From the NCBI RefSeq assembly GCF_016406145.1, contig NZ_CP066306.1, positions 5,084,001 through 5,148,000 on the forward strand: a stretch of 64,000 nt of DNA, in the 5' to 3' direction. The translations under genes were made by a program, and so were the position numbers. Positions 1 to 9,870 of the stretch are shown one piece after another; position 1 is the first letter of the stretch; every line of letters begins with the position of its first letter. This DNA is from Pseudomonas putida. GTDB taxonomy: Bacteria; Pseudomonadota; Gammaproteobacteria; Pseudomonadales; Pseudomonadaceae. Under the pieces are notes generated by a model. It searched no databases, was not told the DNA's origin, and saw only the letters and a program-made list of their open reading frames with translations.

Positions 1-2
1 AA

Positions 3-611
3 CAGCTCGATGCCATGAGCGAGGGCGGCGACGACTTTCTGACCAAACCTATCCGCTCGCGACACCTGATCACCACTGTGCGCAACCGCGCTGCCCGTGC
101 GCGCCACCTCAGGTCGCGCATGGTCCGCGACAGCCTTACCGGCCTGTACAACCACACGCACATCCTGCAACTGCTGGAAGACTGTAGCTTTCGCGCCCGT
201 CGCGAGGGCCAGCCGCTCAGCTTCGCCATGCTCGACATCGACCACTTCAAGAAGATCAACGACCGCCATGGCCACCCCATGGGCGACCGGGTCATCAAGA
301 GCCTGGCACTGTTTCTCAAGCAACGGCTGCGCAAGACCGACTTCATCGGCCGCTATGGCGGCGAGGAATTCGCCATCGTCATGCCCAACACCGCACTGGA
401 TGCCGCGCACAAGGTGCTCGACGAGATTCGCCGGCGCTTCGCCGAAATCCTATACCCGGCACAACCCTGCGACCTGCAGTGCACTTTCAGTGCCGGGGTA
501 GTGCAGCTGGACGATGAGCTCGATGCGTTGAGCATGGCCAGCACCGCAGATGAGGCGCTGTATCGGGCCAAGCATGCGGGACGCAACTGTGTGGTGCGGG
601 TCGAGCCTTAG
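3..611 (+). CDS. gcbA: Diguanylate cyclase response regulator (GcbA-like), 5' end cut off
   Basis: The frame is open from the first base of the window, so only the C-terminal part is present. The first residues (GGDDFLTKP) are the end of a receiver domain, with the conserved Lys-Pro. A complete GGDEF domain follows: active-site motif RYGGEEF, and an RKTD motif five residues upstream that fits the RxxD inhibitory c-di-GMP site. It should make c-di-GMP from two GTP in the cytoplasm and be product-inhibited. The gene symbol rests on synteny: in P. aeruginosa the gene before the ctpL chemoreceptor is GcbA, a receiver-GGDEF cyclase linked to biofilm attachment. The number of receiver domains cannot be seen here. 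Confidence 0.85.
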   Translation, partial: QLDAMSEGGDDFLTKPIRSRHLITTVRNRAARARHLRSRMVRDSLTGLYNHTHILQLLEDCSFRARREGQPLSFAMLDIDHFKKINDRHGHPMGDRVIKSLALFLKQRLRKTDFIGRYGGEEFAIVMPNTALDAAHKVLDEIRRRFAEILYPAQPCDLQCTFSAGVVQLDDELDALSMASTADEALYRAKHAGRNCVVRVEP

Positions 612-650
612 CTGGCCGGACCGCACCTGCAAGATAGCCTTAAGCCATCA

Positions 651-668
651 TCGTCATCACCCCGTCAC
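651..668 (+). promoter_or_regulatory. Candidate Pho box upstream of ctpL
   Basis: Two 7-mers, TCGTCAT and CCGTCAC, are separated by four bases, giving the 11-bp direct-repeat spacing of PhoB sites (CTGTCAT-N4-CTGTCAY). Each shares the GTCAY core. It lies about 55 bp before the ctpL start, ahead of an AT-rich stretch that could hold a -10. CtpL in P. aeruginosa is a phosphate-starvation chemoreceptor, so PhoB control is biologically reasonable, but the site is imperfect. Confidence 0.45.
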
Positions 669-724
669 AAAATAGCAATAACTTCAGGCACCTACCTCTC
701 CATCCCCGCAGGAAGTTCGCGGCT

Positions 725-2686
725 ATGCGCCTGAAGTGGCTGACCAATTTCAACACCCTGTTACTGGTGACCGTGTGTATCGCTCTGGGTGCGACCCTTT
801 GGTGGTCCCAGCGTGCCCTGGAGCGCCCCTATCAATTGATGGAACGCTACCTGGGCCTGTCGCAGCAGTTCCAGAACCAGGCCGCGCGCAACATCCAGGC
901 TTATCTTGGCAGCGGTGACGCCCTGCGCCATGCGGCGGCGCTGGAGGCCAACCAACAACTTGAGCAGGCACTGGCCGACTGGCCTGAAGAGCTGGCCGGC
1001 CAATTGCGCCCAAGCCTCGATACCCTGCAAGCCTTCACAGCCAACGAGCTGCTCGCGGCCGGCAAGCTGGCCGGCGACCCTCAAGCCCTGCTGTTGCAGG
1101 CCGAACGTGAGCTAGGCGCCAATTTCGAACAACTGTCCGGCTATGCCCGTGACAGCGCCAGCAGCGACGCGAGCCGTTATCTGCCGCCATTGCTCGACGC
1201 CAGCGTACACCTGGGCCGCCTGTCGCTGGCCCGTGACAAACTGGTCAGCAGCGGCCGCGCCGAGCTGGCCGACGAGGTGGAGCGCGAGCTGCAACTGATC
1301 CGCGCACAGGCTCAGGTCATCGACAACCTGCCGTTGCTGGGCGTGACCCGCGCCGCCGAATCCAACGCCGATGATTTCGCTGCCATGATGGGCCTGGAAA
1401 CGCAGGCAGCCGGACAACAGGAAGACGTAGCCGTTGGCCTCAAGCGCGAACTGCAGAGCCTGCTCAGCCGCTACCCTGGCGAACTGCAACGCACCCGCGA
1501 ACAGATCGAGCGGCGCACAACGCTGGCCGCCAGCACCAACGAACGGCTCGACGCCGTGCAAAAAGCCATCGCCAGCCTTGAGCCTGAAGTGCGGGGCCAG
1601 CACGCCCGTATCGCCAGCGAAGTGCGCCTTATCCAGGGCCTGATGATCGGCCTGATCCTGCTGATCGCCCTACTCATCGACACATTGCAGCGGCGGCTGA
1701 CGCGTACCCTGACCGGTCTGGCCCCGGCCCTGTCGCAATGGGCCGAAGGTGATTTCGCCGCCCCCATCGCCCTGGGCAAGACCAACCGCGAGCTGCACGA
1801 CATCCAGGAATCGCTCAACCGCCTGCGCCAGTACTTGGTGGAGCTGGTCGGCACCATCCGCCACAACGCCGAACTGGTGGCCGGCAGCAGCCACGCACTG
1901 GCCGGCATGAGCGCCGCCCTGCATGACGGCGCAGAGCGCCAGGCCGGTGACACCGGACAGATACGCGATGCGCTGGGCGAACTGGAAGCCACCATTTTGC
2001 AGGTGGCCGGTGATGCCAGCTCCGCGGCCGATGCCAGCCGCGATGCTGGCCGCGCCGTTGAGCAAGGCCAGACGGTGATCGGCCAGAGCCTCGGCGGGCT
2101 GCGTACGCTGGTCGATGAGGTGCAGGGCAATGCACGCATGATCGAACAGCTGGCCGAGGAGTCGGCCACCATCGGCGGTGTGCTCACCGTGATCAGATCG
2201 ATCGCCGAGCAGACCAACCTTCTGGCATTGAACGCCGCCATCGAGGCCGCCCGCGCGGGGGAAATGGGCCGCGGCTTTGCCGTGGTTGCAGACGAAGTAC
2301 GCTCGCTGGCACAACGCACCACAGGCGCCACTGGCGAGATCCAGGCCTTGATCGACCGGCTGCAGCAGGCGGCACGGGAGTCGGTGACAGGTATGCGGGC
2401 GCAACTGGAGCATGCGCAAGCCACAGCTGACCAGGCTCAGGCTGCAGATGGCGCGCTCGATGAGATCGTCAACGCGATCCGCACCATTGCCGATACCGCA
2501 GTGCGCATTGCCGACGTCACGGCGCAGCAGAGTGATGCGGTGAGTGAAATTCGAGGGCACAGTGAGCGGATTCATGAGCTGGGTGAAGACAACCTGCAGC
2601 GCATAGGTGAAGGGCGCGAGCAGGGCGAGCAATTGCTGACCCTTGGCGGCGAGCTGAACCGTGCGGTGCGGGCCTTCAGGCTGTGA
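725..2686 (+). CDS. ctpL: Methyl-accepting chemotaxis protein, CtpL-like
   Basis: A 653-residue transducer. It has an N-terminal membrane segment (about residues 8-28), a periplasmic all-helical ligand-binding region to about residue 300, a second membrane segment (about 303-320), a HAMP region, then a long cytoplasmic coiled coil. The hairpin tip is highly conserved ([37 protein letters not shown]) and docks CheA/CheW. The position between gcbA and dsbD matches P. aeruginosa ctpL, a receptor for inorganic phosphate taxis, and a Pho-box-like repeat lies upstream. The ligand assignment is inferred from synteny, not from binding residues. No CheR/CheB-tethering pentapeptide is seen at the C-terminus. 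Confidence 0.8.
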   Translation: MRLKWLTNFNTLLLVTVCIALGATLWWSQRALERPYQLMERYLGLSQQFQNQAARNIQAYLGSGDALRHAAALEANQQLEQALADWPEELAGQLRPSLDTLQAFTANELLAAGKLAGDPQALLLQAERELGANFEQLSGYARDSASSDASRYLPPLLDASVHLGRLSLARDKLVSSGRAELADEVERELQLIRAQAQVIDNLPLLGVTRAAESNADDFAAMMGLETQAAGQQEDVAVGLKRELQSLLSRYPGELQRTREQIERRTTLAASTNERLDAVQKAIASLEPEVRGQHARIASEVRLIQGLMIGLILLIALLIDTLQRRLTRTLTGLAPALSQWAEGDFAAPIALGKTNRELHDIQESLNRLRQYLVELVGTIRHNAELVAGSSHALAGMSAALHDGAERQAGDTGQIRDALGELEATILQVAGDASSAADASRDAGRAVEQGQTVIGQSLGGLRTLVDEVQGNARMIEQLAEESATIGGVLTVIRSIAEQTNLLALNAAIEAARAGEMGRGFAVVADEVRSLAQRTTGATGEIQALIDRLQQAARESVTGMRAQLEHAQATADQAQAADGALDEIVNAIRTIADTAVRIADVTAQQSDAVSEIRGHSERIHELGEDNLQRIGEGREQGEQLLTLGGELNRAVRAFRL

Positions 2687-2762
2687 TCGTTTGCCTGCAC
2701 TGCCCCCCAACCAAGGCCAACTCCGCTATCATGCCGGGCACGTTCCACCTCGCGAGTCCGCC

Positions 2763-4544
2763 ATGCGCCGCCTGTTTTTCCTGCTGTTCCTGCTGCTGGC
2801 CAGCCCTGCCTTCGCCACGGGCCTGCTCGACAACCGCCCCAGCGCCACACTCGGCGCCGCCTCGCTGAGCAACAGCGCAGACTTTTTGCCCGTACACGAA
2901 GCCTTCAAGCTCAGTTTGGTCCAAGCCGATGCGCACACCATCAAGCTGCGCTTCCTCGCCACCGACGGCTATTACCTCTACCGCCATCGCTTCCAGTTCC
3001 GCAGCGAACCGGCAGACATCGCCCTGGGTTCGCCGAACATACCCAAGGGCGAGGCCAAGCACGATGAGTTCTTCGGCGACGTCGAGGTCTACCATGGCGT
3101 GCTCGACATCGAACTGCCGCGCACCGACACACGCGCATTCACCTTGCTAGTCGGCTACCAGGGCTGTGCCGACAAGGGCCTGTGCTACCCACCAGAGACC
3201 GCGCGCCTGAGCATCGACGGCGCAGGGGGTAGCACAGCCGACGCCCCCGCGACGGTCAGCGAACAAGGCTGGACTTGGAAATCATTGCTACTGTTCTTCC
3301 TCGCCGGGGTCGGCCTGACCTTCACTCCCTGCGTGTTGCCGATGCTGCCGATCCTCTCTGGCGTGGTCCTGCGTGGCCAGGTAGGCGGCCTGCGCGGCCT
3401 GGCCCTGTCGCTGGCCTATGTGCTGGCCATGGCCGCCAGTTTCGCCCTGTTGGGCGCGCTGATGGGCCTGTTCGGTGCAGGCCTGAACCTGCAGGCACGG
3501 CTGCAATCAGCTTGGGTGCTGGTGCCTTTCGCGCTGTTCTTCGTGCTGTTCGCACTGGCCATGTTCGGCCTGTTCGAACTTAAACTGCCACAGGCCTTGA
3601 GCACTCGCCTGGACACGCTCGCGCACCGCACCAAGGGCGGCTCGCTGCTGGGCGCAGCAGTGCTGGGCGTGCTGTCCAGCCTGCTGGTTTCGCCGTGCGT
3701 CTCGGCACCACTGGCGGGCGCCTTGCTGTATATCAGTGCCAGCGGTGACGCCTTGGGCGGTGCACTCAAGTTGTTTGTCCTTGGCCTGGGCATGGGCGCG
3801 CCGTTGTTGCTGGTTGCCACGGGGGGCGCGGCCTGGCTGCCGAAGAGCGGGCCTTGGCTGAACACCGTGAAAAACGCCATTGGTGTATTGCTGCTGGGCC
3901 TCGCCATCGGCCTGCTCAGCCGCGTGCTACCTGGGCCGGCGACTTTGTTGCTGGTCGGTTTCCTGAGCGTAGGCGTAGCCGTGTTCCTCGGGGCGCTGGA
4001 GTTCGTGGTCAAGGCGCCACGCCAACGTCTGGCGCAACTGCTGGGCCTGGCCCTGCTGGTCTACGGCCTGGCCTGCTGGTACGGCGCCCTCAATGGCCAG
4101 GGTGACCCGCTGCGACCATTGCCTGCGCCAGCGCCTACAACCAGCGGCAGCGGCCCGACAGCCTCGGTGGATGCCTGGCAAACCGTCACTGCGCCGGCTG
4201 CACTTGACGCGGCCCTGGCCGAGGCAAAAGCTGCAGGGCAGCCGGTCTTGCTCGACTGGTACGCCGACTGGTGCATCAGCTGCAAAGTCATCGAGCGTGA
4301 AGTACTCAACGCAGCGCAGGTCCAACCGCAACTGGGCGCATTCAAGTTGCTGCGTTTCGACATCACCGAAAGCAACGCCGAGCAACGTACCCTGCTCGAC
4401 CGCTATCAGCTGTTCGGCCCGCCCGCGCTGTTGTTCTTTGCCGCGAACGGCAGCGAAATGACCACCGATCGGGTCATTGGCGAGATAAACGCCGCCGAAT
4501 TTGCGGGTGTTCTGGCGCGCGTGCGCGGCAAACTCGGTCTATAA
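2763..4544 (+). CDS. dsbD: Thiol:disulfide interchange protein DsbD (DipZ)
   Basis: Moves reducing power from cytoplasmic thioredoxin across the inner membrane to periplasmic DsbC/DsbG-type partners. Starting at the ATG at 2763 gives 593 residues with a clean signal peptide (RLFFLLFLLLASPAFA); a longer open frame upstream lacks one. The three modules are in the usual order: periplasmic alpha domain with the Cys pair in GCADKGLCYP, a central eight-helix membrane domain with Cys in FTPCVLPMLP and VSPCVSAPL, and a C-terminal thioredoxin-fold gamma domain with the active site WYADWCISCK. All six redox cysteines are present. It precedes aroQ as in P. aeruginosa. Confidence 0.95.
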   Translation: MRRLFFLLFLLLASPAFATGLLDNRPSATLGAASLSNSADFLPVHEAFKLSLVQADAHTIKLRFLATDGYYLYRHRFQFRSEPADIALGSPNIPKGEAKHDEFFGDVEVYHGVLDIELPRTDTRAFTLLVGYQGCADKGLCYPPETARLSIDGAGGSTADAPATVSEQGWTWKSLLLFFLAGVGLTFTPCVLPMLPILSGVVLRGQVGGLRGLALSLAYVLAMAASFALLGALMGLFGAGLNLQARLQSAWVLVPFALFFVLFALAMFGLFELKLPQALSTRLDTLAHRTKGGSLLGAAVLGVLSSLLVSPCVSAPLAGALLYISASGDALGGALKLFVLGLGMGAPLLLVATGGAAWLPKSGPWLNTVKNAIGVLLLGLAIGLLSRVLPGPATLLLVGFLSVGVAVFLGALEFVVKAPRQRLAQLLGLALLVYGLACWYGALNGQGDPLRPLPAPAPTTSGSGPTASVDAWQTVTAPAALDAALAEAKAAGQPVLLDWYADWCISCKVIEREVLNAAQVQPQLGAFKLLRFDITESNAEQRTLLDRYQLFGPPALLFFAANGSEMTTDRVIGEINAAEFAGVLARVRGKLGL

Positions 4545-4576
4545 CTTCCCGCGTGCCGGCATATTTCTGCGAACGA

Positions 4577-4602
4577 GTGACCAGATTTTAATATTTGGTC
4601 AC
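4577..4602. promoter_or_regulatory. Palindromic candidate operator between dsbD and aroQ
   Basis: An inverted repeat GTGACCA (4577-4583) and TGGTCAC (4596-4602) surrounds a 12-base AT-rich centre, with partial symmetry continuing inward (AGAT/ATTT). It lies about 120 bp before aroQ in the only sizeable spacer ahead of the aroQ-accB-accC block. The shape suits a dimeric repressor or activator overlapping a promoter. I cannot assign the regulator. Confidence 0.4.
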
Positions 4603-4723
4603 ATACTTCGCGCGAACCTCGGACATCGTGCTGGCTATTGCCGGGAACTGGACACTTGCCGTCGCTTTACGGCACACTCGCCGCGCTGTGTCGAATTGCC
4701 CTACAAATCCAAGGAATCTGCAG

Positions 4724-5176
4724 ATGGCAACGCTACTGGTGCTTCACGGCCCCAACCTGAACATGCTCGGGCTCCGCGAACCGGGCCACTACGGCGCCGT
4801 GACCCTGGCCCAGATCAACCAGGACCTGGAGCAGCGCGCCCGCGCCGCAGGTCATCATCTGCAGTACCTGCAGAGCAATGCCGAGTACGAGCTGATCGAC
4901 CGTATTCACGCCGCGCGCAACGAGGGTGTGGACTTCATCCTGATTAATCCGGCTGCTTTCACCCACACAAGCGTCGCATTACGTGACGCATTGCTTTCGG
5001 TGAGCATCCCATTCATCGAAGTGCACCTGTCCAACGTGCACAAACGCGAACCGTTCCGTCACCACTCCTACTTCTCCGATGTAGCCGTAGGGGTGATCTG
5101 CGGTCTGGGCGCCAGCGGGTATCGCCTGGCCCTGGAGGCCGCACTGGAACAACTGGCTGCCAACGCACAGCCCTGA
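4724..5176 (+). CDS. aroQ: Type II 3-dehydroquinate dehydratase
   Basis: Third step of the shikimate pathway: 3-dehydroquinate to 3-dehydroshikimate. The ATG at 4724 has AAGGAA seven bases upstream and gives 150 residues, the family's usual length; the longer open frame upstream is not expected to be translated. Type II hallmarks are visible: N-terminal GPNLNMLG, the loop bearing the catalytic Tyr in GHYG, the [16 protein letters not shown] block, and the EVHLSN and GASGY substrate-binding segments. It precedes accB and accC, the typical Pseudomonas arrangement. Confidence 0.96.
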   Translation: MATLLVLHGPNLNMLGLREPGHYGAVTLAQINQDLEQRARAAGHHLQYLQSNAEYELIDRIHAARNEGVDFILINPAAFTHTSVALRDALLSVSIPFIEVHLSNVHKREPFRHHSYFSDVAVGVICGLGASGYRLALEAALEQLAANAQP

Positions 5177-5185
5177 TGATAGAAG

Positions 5186-5207
5186 CCCTGGCCTGAGTGG
5201 GCCGGGG
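5186..5207 (+). terminator. Stem-loop between aroQ and accB (attenuator or weak terminator)
   Basis: CCCTGGCC pairs with GGCCGGGG (one T-G wobble) across a 6-base loop, just after the aroQ stop. There is no run of T after it, so complete termination is doubtful. Partial attenuation or 3'-end protection of aroQ mRNA is more likely. Confidence 0.4.
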
Positions 5208-5277
5208 TTCGAGAAAAACGTTTCAGATACGTTTTTAACTTATGCCCCCTGACCGAACCTTTGGGAGTTGATGATTA

Positions 5278-5739
5278 ATGGATATCCGTAAAGTCAAGAA
5301 ACTGATCGAGCTGCTGGAAGAGTCTGGCATCGACGAACTGGAGATCAAGGAAGGCGAAGAGTCGGTCCGTATCAGCCGTCACAGCAAGACCCCAGCCGCT
5401 CAACAGTTCTACGCACCTGCGCCAATGGCCGCCGCGCCTGTAGCTGCTCCGGCCGCTGCTGCTGCCCCGGTTGCCGAAGCTGCCGCCGCTGCCCCGGCCC
5501 TGAAAGGCACCGTGATCCGTTCGCCAATGGTCGGTACCTTCTACCGCAAACCTTCGCCGACCTCGCCGAACTTCGCTGAAGTTGGCCAGAGCGTGAAGAA
5601 AGGCGACACCCTGTGCATCGTCGAAGCGATGAAGATGATGAACCACATCGAAGCCGATGTCGGCGGCGTTATCGACGCCATCCTGGTGGAAGACGGTCAG
5701 CCGGTTGAGTTCGACCAGCCGCTGTTCACCATCGTTTGA
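5278..5739 (+). CDS. accB: Acetyl-CoA carboxylase biotin carboxyl carrier protein
   Basis: Carries the biotin that shuttles CO2 from AccC to the AccAD carboxyltransferase in fatty-acid synthesis. 153 residues. An N-terminal helical part (1-35) is followed by a flexible Ala/Pro-rich linker (about 40-75) and a C-terminal biotinyl/lipoyl domain. The biotinylation site is EAMKMM, with Lys119. The protruding thumb segment [18 protein letters not shown] is present. It lies 17 bp before accC. Confidence 0.97.
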   Translation: MDIRKVKKLIELLEESGIDELEIKEGEESVRISRHSKTPAAQQFYAPAPMAAAPVAAPAAAAAPVAEAAAAAPALKGTVIRSPMVGTFYRKPSPTSPNFAEVGQSVKKGDTLCIVEAMKMMNHIEADVGGVIDAILVEDGQPVEFDQPLFTIV

Positions 5740-5756
5740 TTCGCGGAGAGCCAACG

Positions 5757-7112
5757 ATGTCTGGGAAGCTGGAAAAAGTCCTGATCGCCAACCGCGGGGA
5801 AATTGCCCTGCGGATCCTGCGTGCCTGCAAAGAACTGGGCATCAAGACCGTCGCCGTGCACTCCACGGCCGACCGCGAACTGATGCACCTGGGCCTGGCA
5901 GACGAGTCGGTCTGCATTGGTCCTGCTTCATCCAAAGATTCGTACCTGCACATCCCGGCGATCATCGCCGCAGCTGAAGTGACAGGCGCTACAGCCATCC
6001 ACCCGGGTTACGGCTTCCTCGCGGAAAACGCCGACTTCGCCGAACAGGTGGAGAAGTCCGGTTTCGCCTTCATCGGCCCACGCGCCGACACCATTCGCCT
6101 GATGGGCGACAAGGTTTCGGCCAAGGACGCGATGATCAAGACCGGCGTACCGACCGTACCAGGCTCCGATGGCCCGCTGCCGGAAGACGAAGAGGTCGCC
6201 CTGGCGATCGCTCGTGACGTCGGCTACCCGGTTATCATCAAGGCCGCCGGTGGCGGCGGTGGTCGCGGTATGCGCGTGGTGCACAAGGAAGAGGACCTGA
6301 TCGCCTCGGCCAAGCTCACCCGTACCGAAGCCGGTGCAGCCTTCGGCAACCCGATGGTCTACCTCGAGAAGTTCCTGACCAACCCACGCCACGTGGAGGT
6401 TCAGGTGCTGTCCGACGGCCAGGGCAACGCCATCCACCTGGGCGACCGCGACTGCTCGCTGCAGCGTCGTCACCAGAAGGTACTGGAAGAAGCGCCTGCC
6501 CCGGGCATCGACGAGAAGGCCCGCCAGGAAGTCTTCAAGCGTTGCGTCGATGCGTGCGTCGAGATCGGCTACCGTGGTGCCGGTACCTTCGAGTTCCTGT
6601 ACGAAAACGGCCGTTTCTACTTCATCGAAATGAACACCCGTGTGCAGGTTGAGCACCCGGTCTCGGAAATGGTCACCGGTATCGACATCGTCAAGGAGAT
6701 GCTCAGCATCGCCGCTGGCAACAAGCTGTCGATCCGTCAGGAAGACGTGGTGATCCGCGGCCACTCGCTGGAGTGCCGGATCAACGCCGAAGACCCGAAG
6801 AAGTTCATCCCGAGCCCAGGCAAGGTCAAGCACTTCCACGCCCCGGGTGGCAACGGCGTTCGCGTCGATTCGCACCTGTACAGCGGTTATTCGGTTCCGC
6901 CGAACTACGACTCGCTGATCGGCAAGCTGATTACCTATGGCAAGGACCGCGACGAAGCCATGGCGCGCATGCGCAATGCCCTGGACGAAATCGTCGTCGA
7001 CGGCATCAAGACCAACATCCCGCTGCACCGCGACCTGGTGCGTGATGAAGGTTTCTGCAAAGGCGGCGTGAACATCCACTACCTCGAGCACAAACTGGCC
7101 AACCAGGAGTGA
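5757..7112 (+). CDS. accC: Acetyl-CoA carboxylase, biotin carboxylase subunit
   Basis: ATP-dependent carboxylation of the AccB-bound biotin. The ATG at 5757, with CGGAG upstream, gives 451 residues, close to the E. coli enzyme (449). N-terminal carboxylase domain [11 protein letters not shown], then an ATP-grasp domain with the glycine-rich loop [11 protein letters not shown] and metal-binding [16 protein letters not shown]. Co-transcribed with accB, and ends before a strong intrinsic terminator. Confidence 0.97.
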   Translation: MSGKLEKVLIANRGEIALRILRACKELGIKTVAVHSTADRELMHLGLADESVCIGPASSKDSYLHIPAIIAAAEVTGATAIHPGYGFLAENADFAEQVEKSGFAFIGPRADTIRLMGDKVSAKDAMIKTGVPTVPGSDGPLPEDEEVALAIARDVGYPVIIKAAGGGGGRGMRVVHKEEDLIASAKLTRTEAGAAFGNPMVYLEKFLTNPRHVEVQVLSDGQGNAIHLGDRDCSLQRRHQKVLEEAPAPGIDEKARQEVFKRCVDACVEIGYRGAGTFEFLYENGRFYFIEMNTRVQVEHPVSEMVTGIDIVKEMLSIAAGNKLSIRQEDVVIRGHSLECRINAEDPKKFIPSPGKVKHFHAPGGNGVRVDSHLYSGYSVPPNYDSLIGKLITYGKDRDEAMARMRNALDEIVVDGIKTNIPLHRDLVRDEGFCKGGVNIHYLEHKLANQE

Positions 7113-7136
7113 TCGCGTTAGCGTGATGCTGCAAAG

Positions 7137-7163
7137 AACCCCGGCCCTGTGCCGGGGTTTTTT
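7137..7163 (+). terminator. Intrinsic terminator after accC
   Basis: Stem AACCCCGGC / GCCGGGGTT (9 bp, 5-base loop CCTGT) is followed directly by a T run. This is a textbook rho-independent terminator ending the accBC transcript. Confidence 0.9.
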
Positions 7164-7209
7164 GTGGGGTTGTACTCAGGCCATCGGTTATGCGGTACCA
7201 CGTCTACTG

Positions 7210-7318
7210 GCCCGATCGCCGGCAAAGCTGCGCCTACAGTCAGATCACTGCACTGAACAACAATGAAGGGCCTGCGGGAGCCGGCTTGCCGGCGATTGGG
7301 CTGCAAGGCAGCCCCTCA
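7210..7318. repeat. REP-type palindromic element pair between accC and prmA
   Basis: Opposed copies of the dispersed Pseudomonas REP core, CGCCGGCAA near 7217 and GAGCCGGCTTGCCGGCG near 7279, followed by GGGCTGC...GCAGCCCC. They fill most of the 295-bp spacer between the accC terminator and prmA. Similar elements recur across the window. Confidence 0.7.
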
Positions 7319-7407
7319 AGTCATCCACAAACACCCCGCACTCGCGTAAACTGCCAGCCTTCGTGCAGCCTCAGGCTGCCCCTCTCGATTTACCAAAGGT
7401 GCCCGCC

Positions 7408-8286
7408 ATGCCTTGGCTGCAAGTACGCCTGGCCATCAGCCCGGAACAAGCCGAAACCTACGAAGACGCCCTACTCGAAGTCGGCGCCGTATCGGTCACG
7501 TTCATGGACGCCGAAGACCAGCCCATCTTCGAACCCGACCTCAACACCACGCCGCTGTGGTCGCATACGCACCTGCTGGCACTGTTCGAGGCGGACGCCG
7601 ACCCTGAACAGGTATTCGCTCACCTGCGCCTGCTGACCGGCGCCGAGCTGCCGGAACACCAGGCCGAAGTGATCGAAGATCAGGATTGGGAACGCAGCTG
7701 GATGGACAATTTCCAGCCAATGCGCTTTGGCCGCCGCCTGTGGATCGTGCCAAGCTGGCACGAAGCGCCGGAAAAGGACGCAGTCAACCTGCTGCTTGAC
7801 CCTGGCCTGGCCTTCGGCACCGGCACCCATCCGACCACCGCCCTGTGCCTGGAATGGCTCGACGGCCAACAGCTCGAAGGCACCCAGGTGCTGGACTTCG
7901 GCTGCGGCTCAGGCATCCTTGCCATCGCCGCATTGTTGTTGGGCGCACGCGAAGCGGTCGGTACCGACATCGACGTGCAGGCCATCGAAGCCTCGCGTGA
8001 CAACGCCCAGCGCAACGGCGTCGCCGACGAGAAGCTGGCGCTGTACTTGCCCGAGCATATGCCGGCCATGCAGGCCGACGTGCTGGTCGCCAATATCCTG
8101 GCTGGCCCTTTGGTCTCGCTGGCGCCGCAGCTGTCCGGCCTGGTACGCCCAGGCGGCCTGCTCGCCCTGTCAGGCATCCTTGCCGAACAGGGTGAGGAAG
8201 TGGCCGCGGCCTATGCCGCCGACTTCGAGCTGGACCCGATCGTCGTGCGCGACGGCTGGGTGCGCATCAGTGGTCGCCGCCGCTAA
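7408..8286 (+). CDS. prmA: Ribosomal protein L11 methyltransferase
   Basis: Trimethylates several amino groups of ribosomal protein L11 using S-adenosylmethionine. Starting at the ATG at 7408 (MPWLQVRL, the usual PrmA beginning) gives 292 residues, matching E. coli PrmA; a GTG 45 bp upstream is in frame but unlikely. An N-terminal substrate-recognition domain (about 1-100) is followed by a Rossmann methyltransferase. Visible motifs are [14 protein letters not shown], the SAM loop [14 protein letters not shown], and NILAGPL, which corresponds to the family's catalytic N-P-L-like segment. Confidence 0.96.
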   Translation: MPWLQVRLAISPEQAETYEDALLEVGAVSVTFMDAEDQPIFEPDLNTTPLWSHTHLLALFEADADPEQVFAHLRLLTGAELPEHQAEVIEDQDWERSWMDNFQPMRFGRRLWIVPSWHEAPEKDAVNLLLDPGLAFGTGTHPTTALCLEWLDGQQLEGTQVLDFGCGSGILAIAALLLGAREAVGTDIDVQAIEASRDNAQRNGVADEKLALYLPEHMPAMQADVLVANILAGPLVSLAPQLSGLVRPGGLLALSGILAEQGEEVAAAYAADFELDPIVVRDGWVRISGRRR

Positions 8287-8328
8287 GCGGGCCTAAAATA
8301 CTTCTCTGCACAGCTCCCGGATCGCCGC

Positions 8329-9657
8329 ATGACCGACAGTTTCGTCACCCAGTGCCCGCATTGCCAGACCAGCTTTCGCGTCACTCATCACCAATTGAGC
8401 GTGGCGCGCGGCGTAGTGCGCTGCGGCCATTGCCTGCAGGTGTTCAACGCGGCGAAGCAACTGCTGGAGCAGAACCGCGTCAGCGCCGCCCCGGCAGTGC
8501 CGCCGATACCGGCGGTCGCGCCCGTCACCGCGCCCGAGCCACCGGTCAGCGAACGCCTGGCCGCCGAGCCGCAAGACTGGGCAGCCACCGCGCAAGCCCT
8601 CGACGAACTCGACCTGGACCAGGAACTGGCCCGCCTCGAACGCCGTGGCAAACCAGACGAGCCGCGCCCTGCCGTCCCTGCCGATGCACTGCAGGCGCGG
8701 CGTGACGAGCCCGCCGCCGAGCCCCATGGCGACGAGCTGTTCGGTAATGCAACCGACGATCACCATGAACCGCTGGAAACCATCGATTCCACCCCGGTAC
8801 TGCTGAAGCAGGAGCCAATGGACCCGGAGCCCGCCCCCGGCGATCGCACCGAGCCCACACTGGACGGCAACCTGGATCTGGACTTCGATGATGAACCTGC
8901 CACGCATCGGACTGCCGAGCGCGACAACGCGGACGACTTTCCCGAGCGGCTGGCGCCAGATGACGAACCCGTTCACGAAAAAGGCCTGAGCGCCCGTGAT
9001 GATGACGATACGGATCTGCATCTGTCGGCGCACGATGACACCCCTGCCCCAACGCTGACCGGCGAGCGCCTTGAACCTGGCTTCGCTGCCAGGCCCCAGC
9101 GCCCGTCACGCAAGGAGCCGCTCATCGACGTGGTCGACGATCCTTTGCAACTGGGCTGGGAGAAGCCGCGCCCCCACTGGGGCAAACGCGTGGTCTGGGG
9201 CTTGCTCACCCTGCTGGCCGCCGGCCTGCTGGCATTCCAGTACGTGTGGTTCCATTTCGACGAAATGGCGCGCCAGGACCAGTACCGCCCGCTCTTCCAG
9301 CAGATGTGCCCGATGCTTGGCTGCGAGGTGCCCACACGCGTCGACATCGGCAGGATCAAGAGCAGCAACCTGGTGGTGCGCAGCCACCCCGACTTCAAGG
9401 GCGCGCTCATCGTCGACGCGATCATCTACAACCGCGCTCCCTTCGCCCAGCCGTTCCCCCTGCTGGAACTGCGTTTTGCCGACCTCAATGGCCAATTGAT
9501 CGCCAGCCGGCGCTTCAAGCCGAGCGAGTATCTCTCGGGTGAACTGGCCGGCCGTGGCGAAATGCCCAGCCAGACGCCGATCCACATTGCCCTGGATATC
9601 CTCGACCCTGGCCCGAAGGCAGTGAACTACAGCCTCAGCTTCCGCTCCCCCGAATAA
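8329..9657 (+). CDS. Zinc-ribbon, single-pass membrane protein of the DUF3426 family
   Basis: 442 residues. The N-terminus carries two CxxC knuckles (QCPHCQTSF and RCGHCLQVF), the MJ0042-type zinc ribbon. A long acidic, Pro/Ala-rich and probably disordered region follows (about 45-275), then one membrane segment (VVWGLLTLLAAGLLAFQYVWF, about 285-307) and a C-terminal DUF3426 domain. The topology suggests a cytoplasmic zinc ribbon and a periplasmic DUF3426 domain. It sits between prmA and dusB as in other Pseudomonas. Function not established; I do not assign one. Confidence 0.85.
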   Translation: MTDSFVTQCPHCQTSFRVTHHQLSVARGVVRCGHCLQVFNAAKQLLEQNRVSAAPAVPPIPAVAPVTAPEPPVSERLAAEPQDWAATAQALDELDLDQELARLERRGKPDEPRPAVPADALQARRDEPAAEPHGDELFGNATDDHHEPLETIDSTPVLLKQEPMDPEPAPGDRTEPTLDGNLDLDFDDEPATHRTAERDNADDFPERLAPDDEPVHEKGLSARDDDDTDLHLSAHDDTPAPTLTGERLEPGFAARPQRPSRKEPLIDVVDDPLQLGWEKPRPHWGKRVVWGLLTLLAAGLLAFQYVWFHFDEMARQDQYRPLFQQMCPMLGCEVPTRVDIGRIKSSNLVVRSHPDFKGALIVDAIIYNRAPFAQPFPLLELRFADLNGQLIASRRFKPSEYLSGELAGRGEMPSQTPIHIALDILDPGPKAVNYSLSFRSPE

Positions 9658-9660
9658 ACG

Positions 9661-9745
9661 TCGAGCGGCAAGTTGCAAGCTACAAGAGAAGCGAGCCGAC
9701 AACCGGTCTGCTTCTTCTTGCAGCTTGAAGCTTGGAGCTTGTAGC
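9661..9745. repeat. AGCTTGCAGCTT-type inverted repeat upstream of dusB
   Basis: Left arm (9671-9692, AGTTGCAAGCTACAAG core) and right arm (9710-9744, CTTGCAGCTTGAAGCTT core) are imperfect inverted copies around a spacer of about 18 bases. Three further elements built from the same words lie at 12897, 39498 and 43596, so this is a dispersed family distinct from the GCCGGC-core REPs. Confidence 0.65.
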
Positions 9746-9870
9746 CCGAAGGCATAAGCCTACAACTGTTCAGAATTTATCCAAATCCATCTTTATCCGG
9801 TCACCGAGAGCGGGTATTATGCCAACCCTTTTTCGACTCCAATGATTCGGCCCCACAACAGGGAACACCT

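Noticed and set aside
5928..7091. 387-codon open frame antisense to accC
   Set aside because: Shadow frame of accC; no family motif, no start signal.
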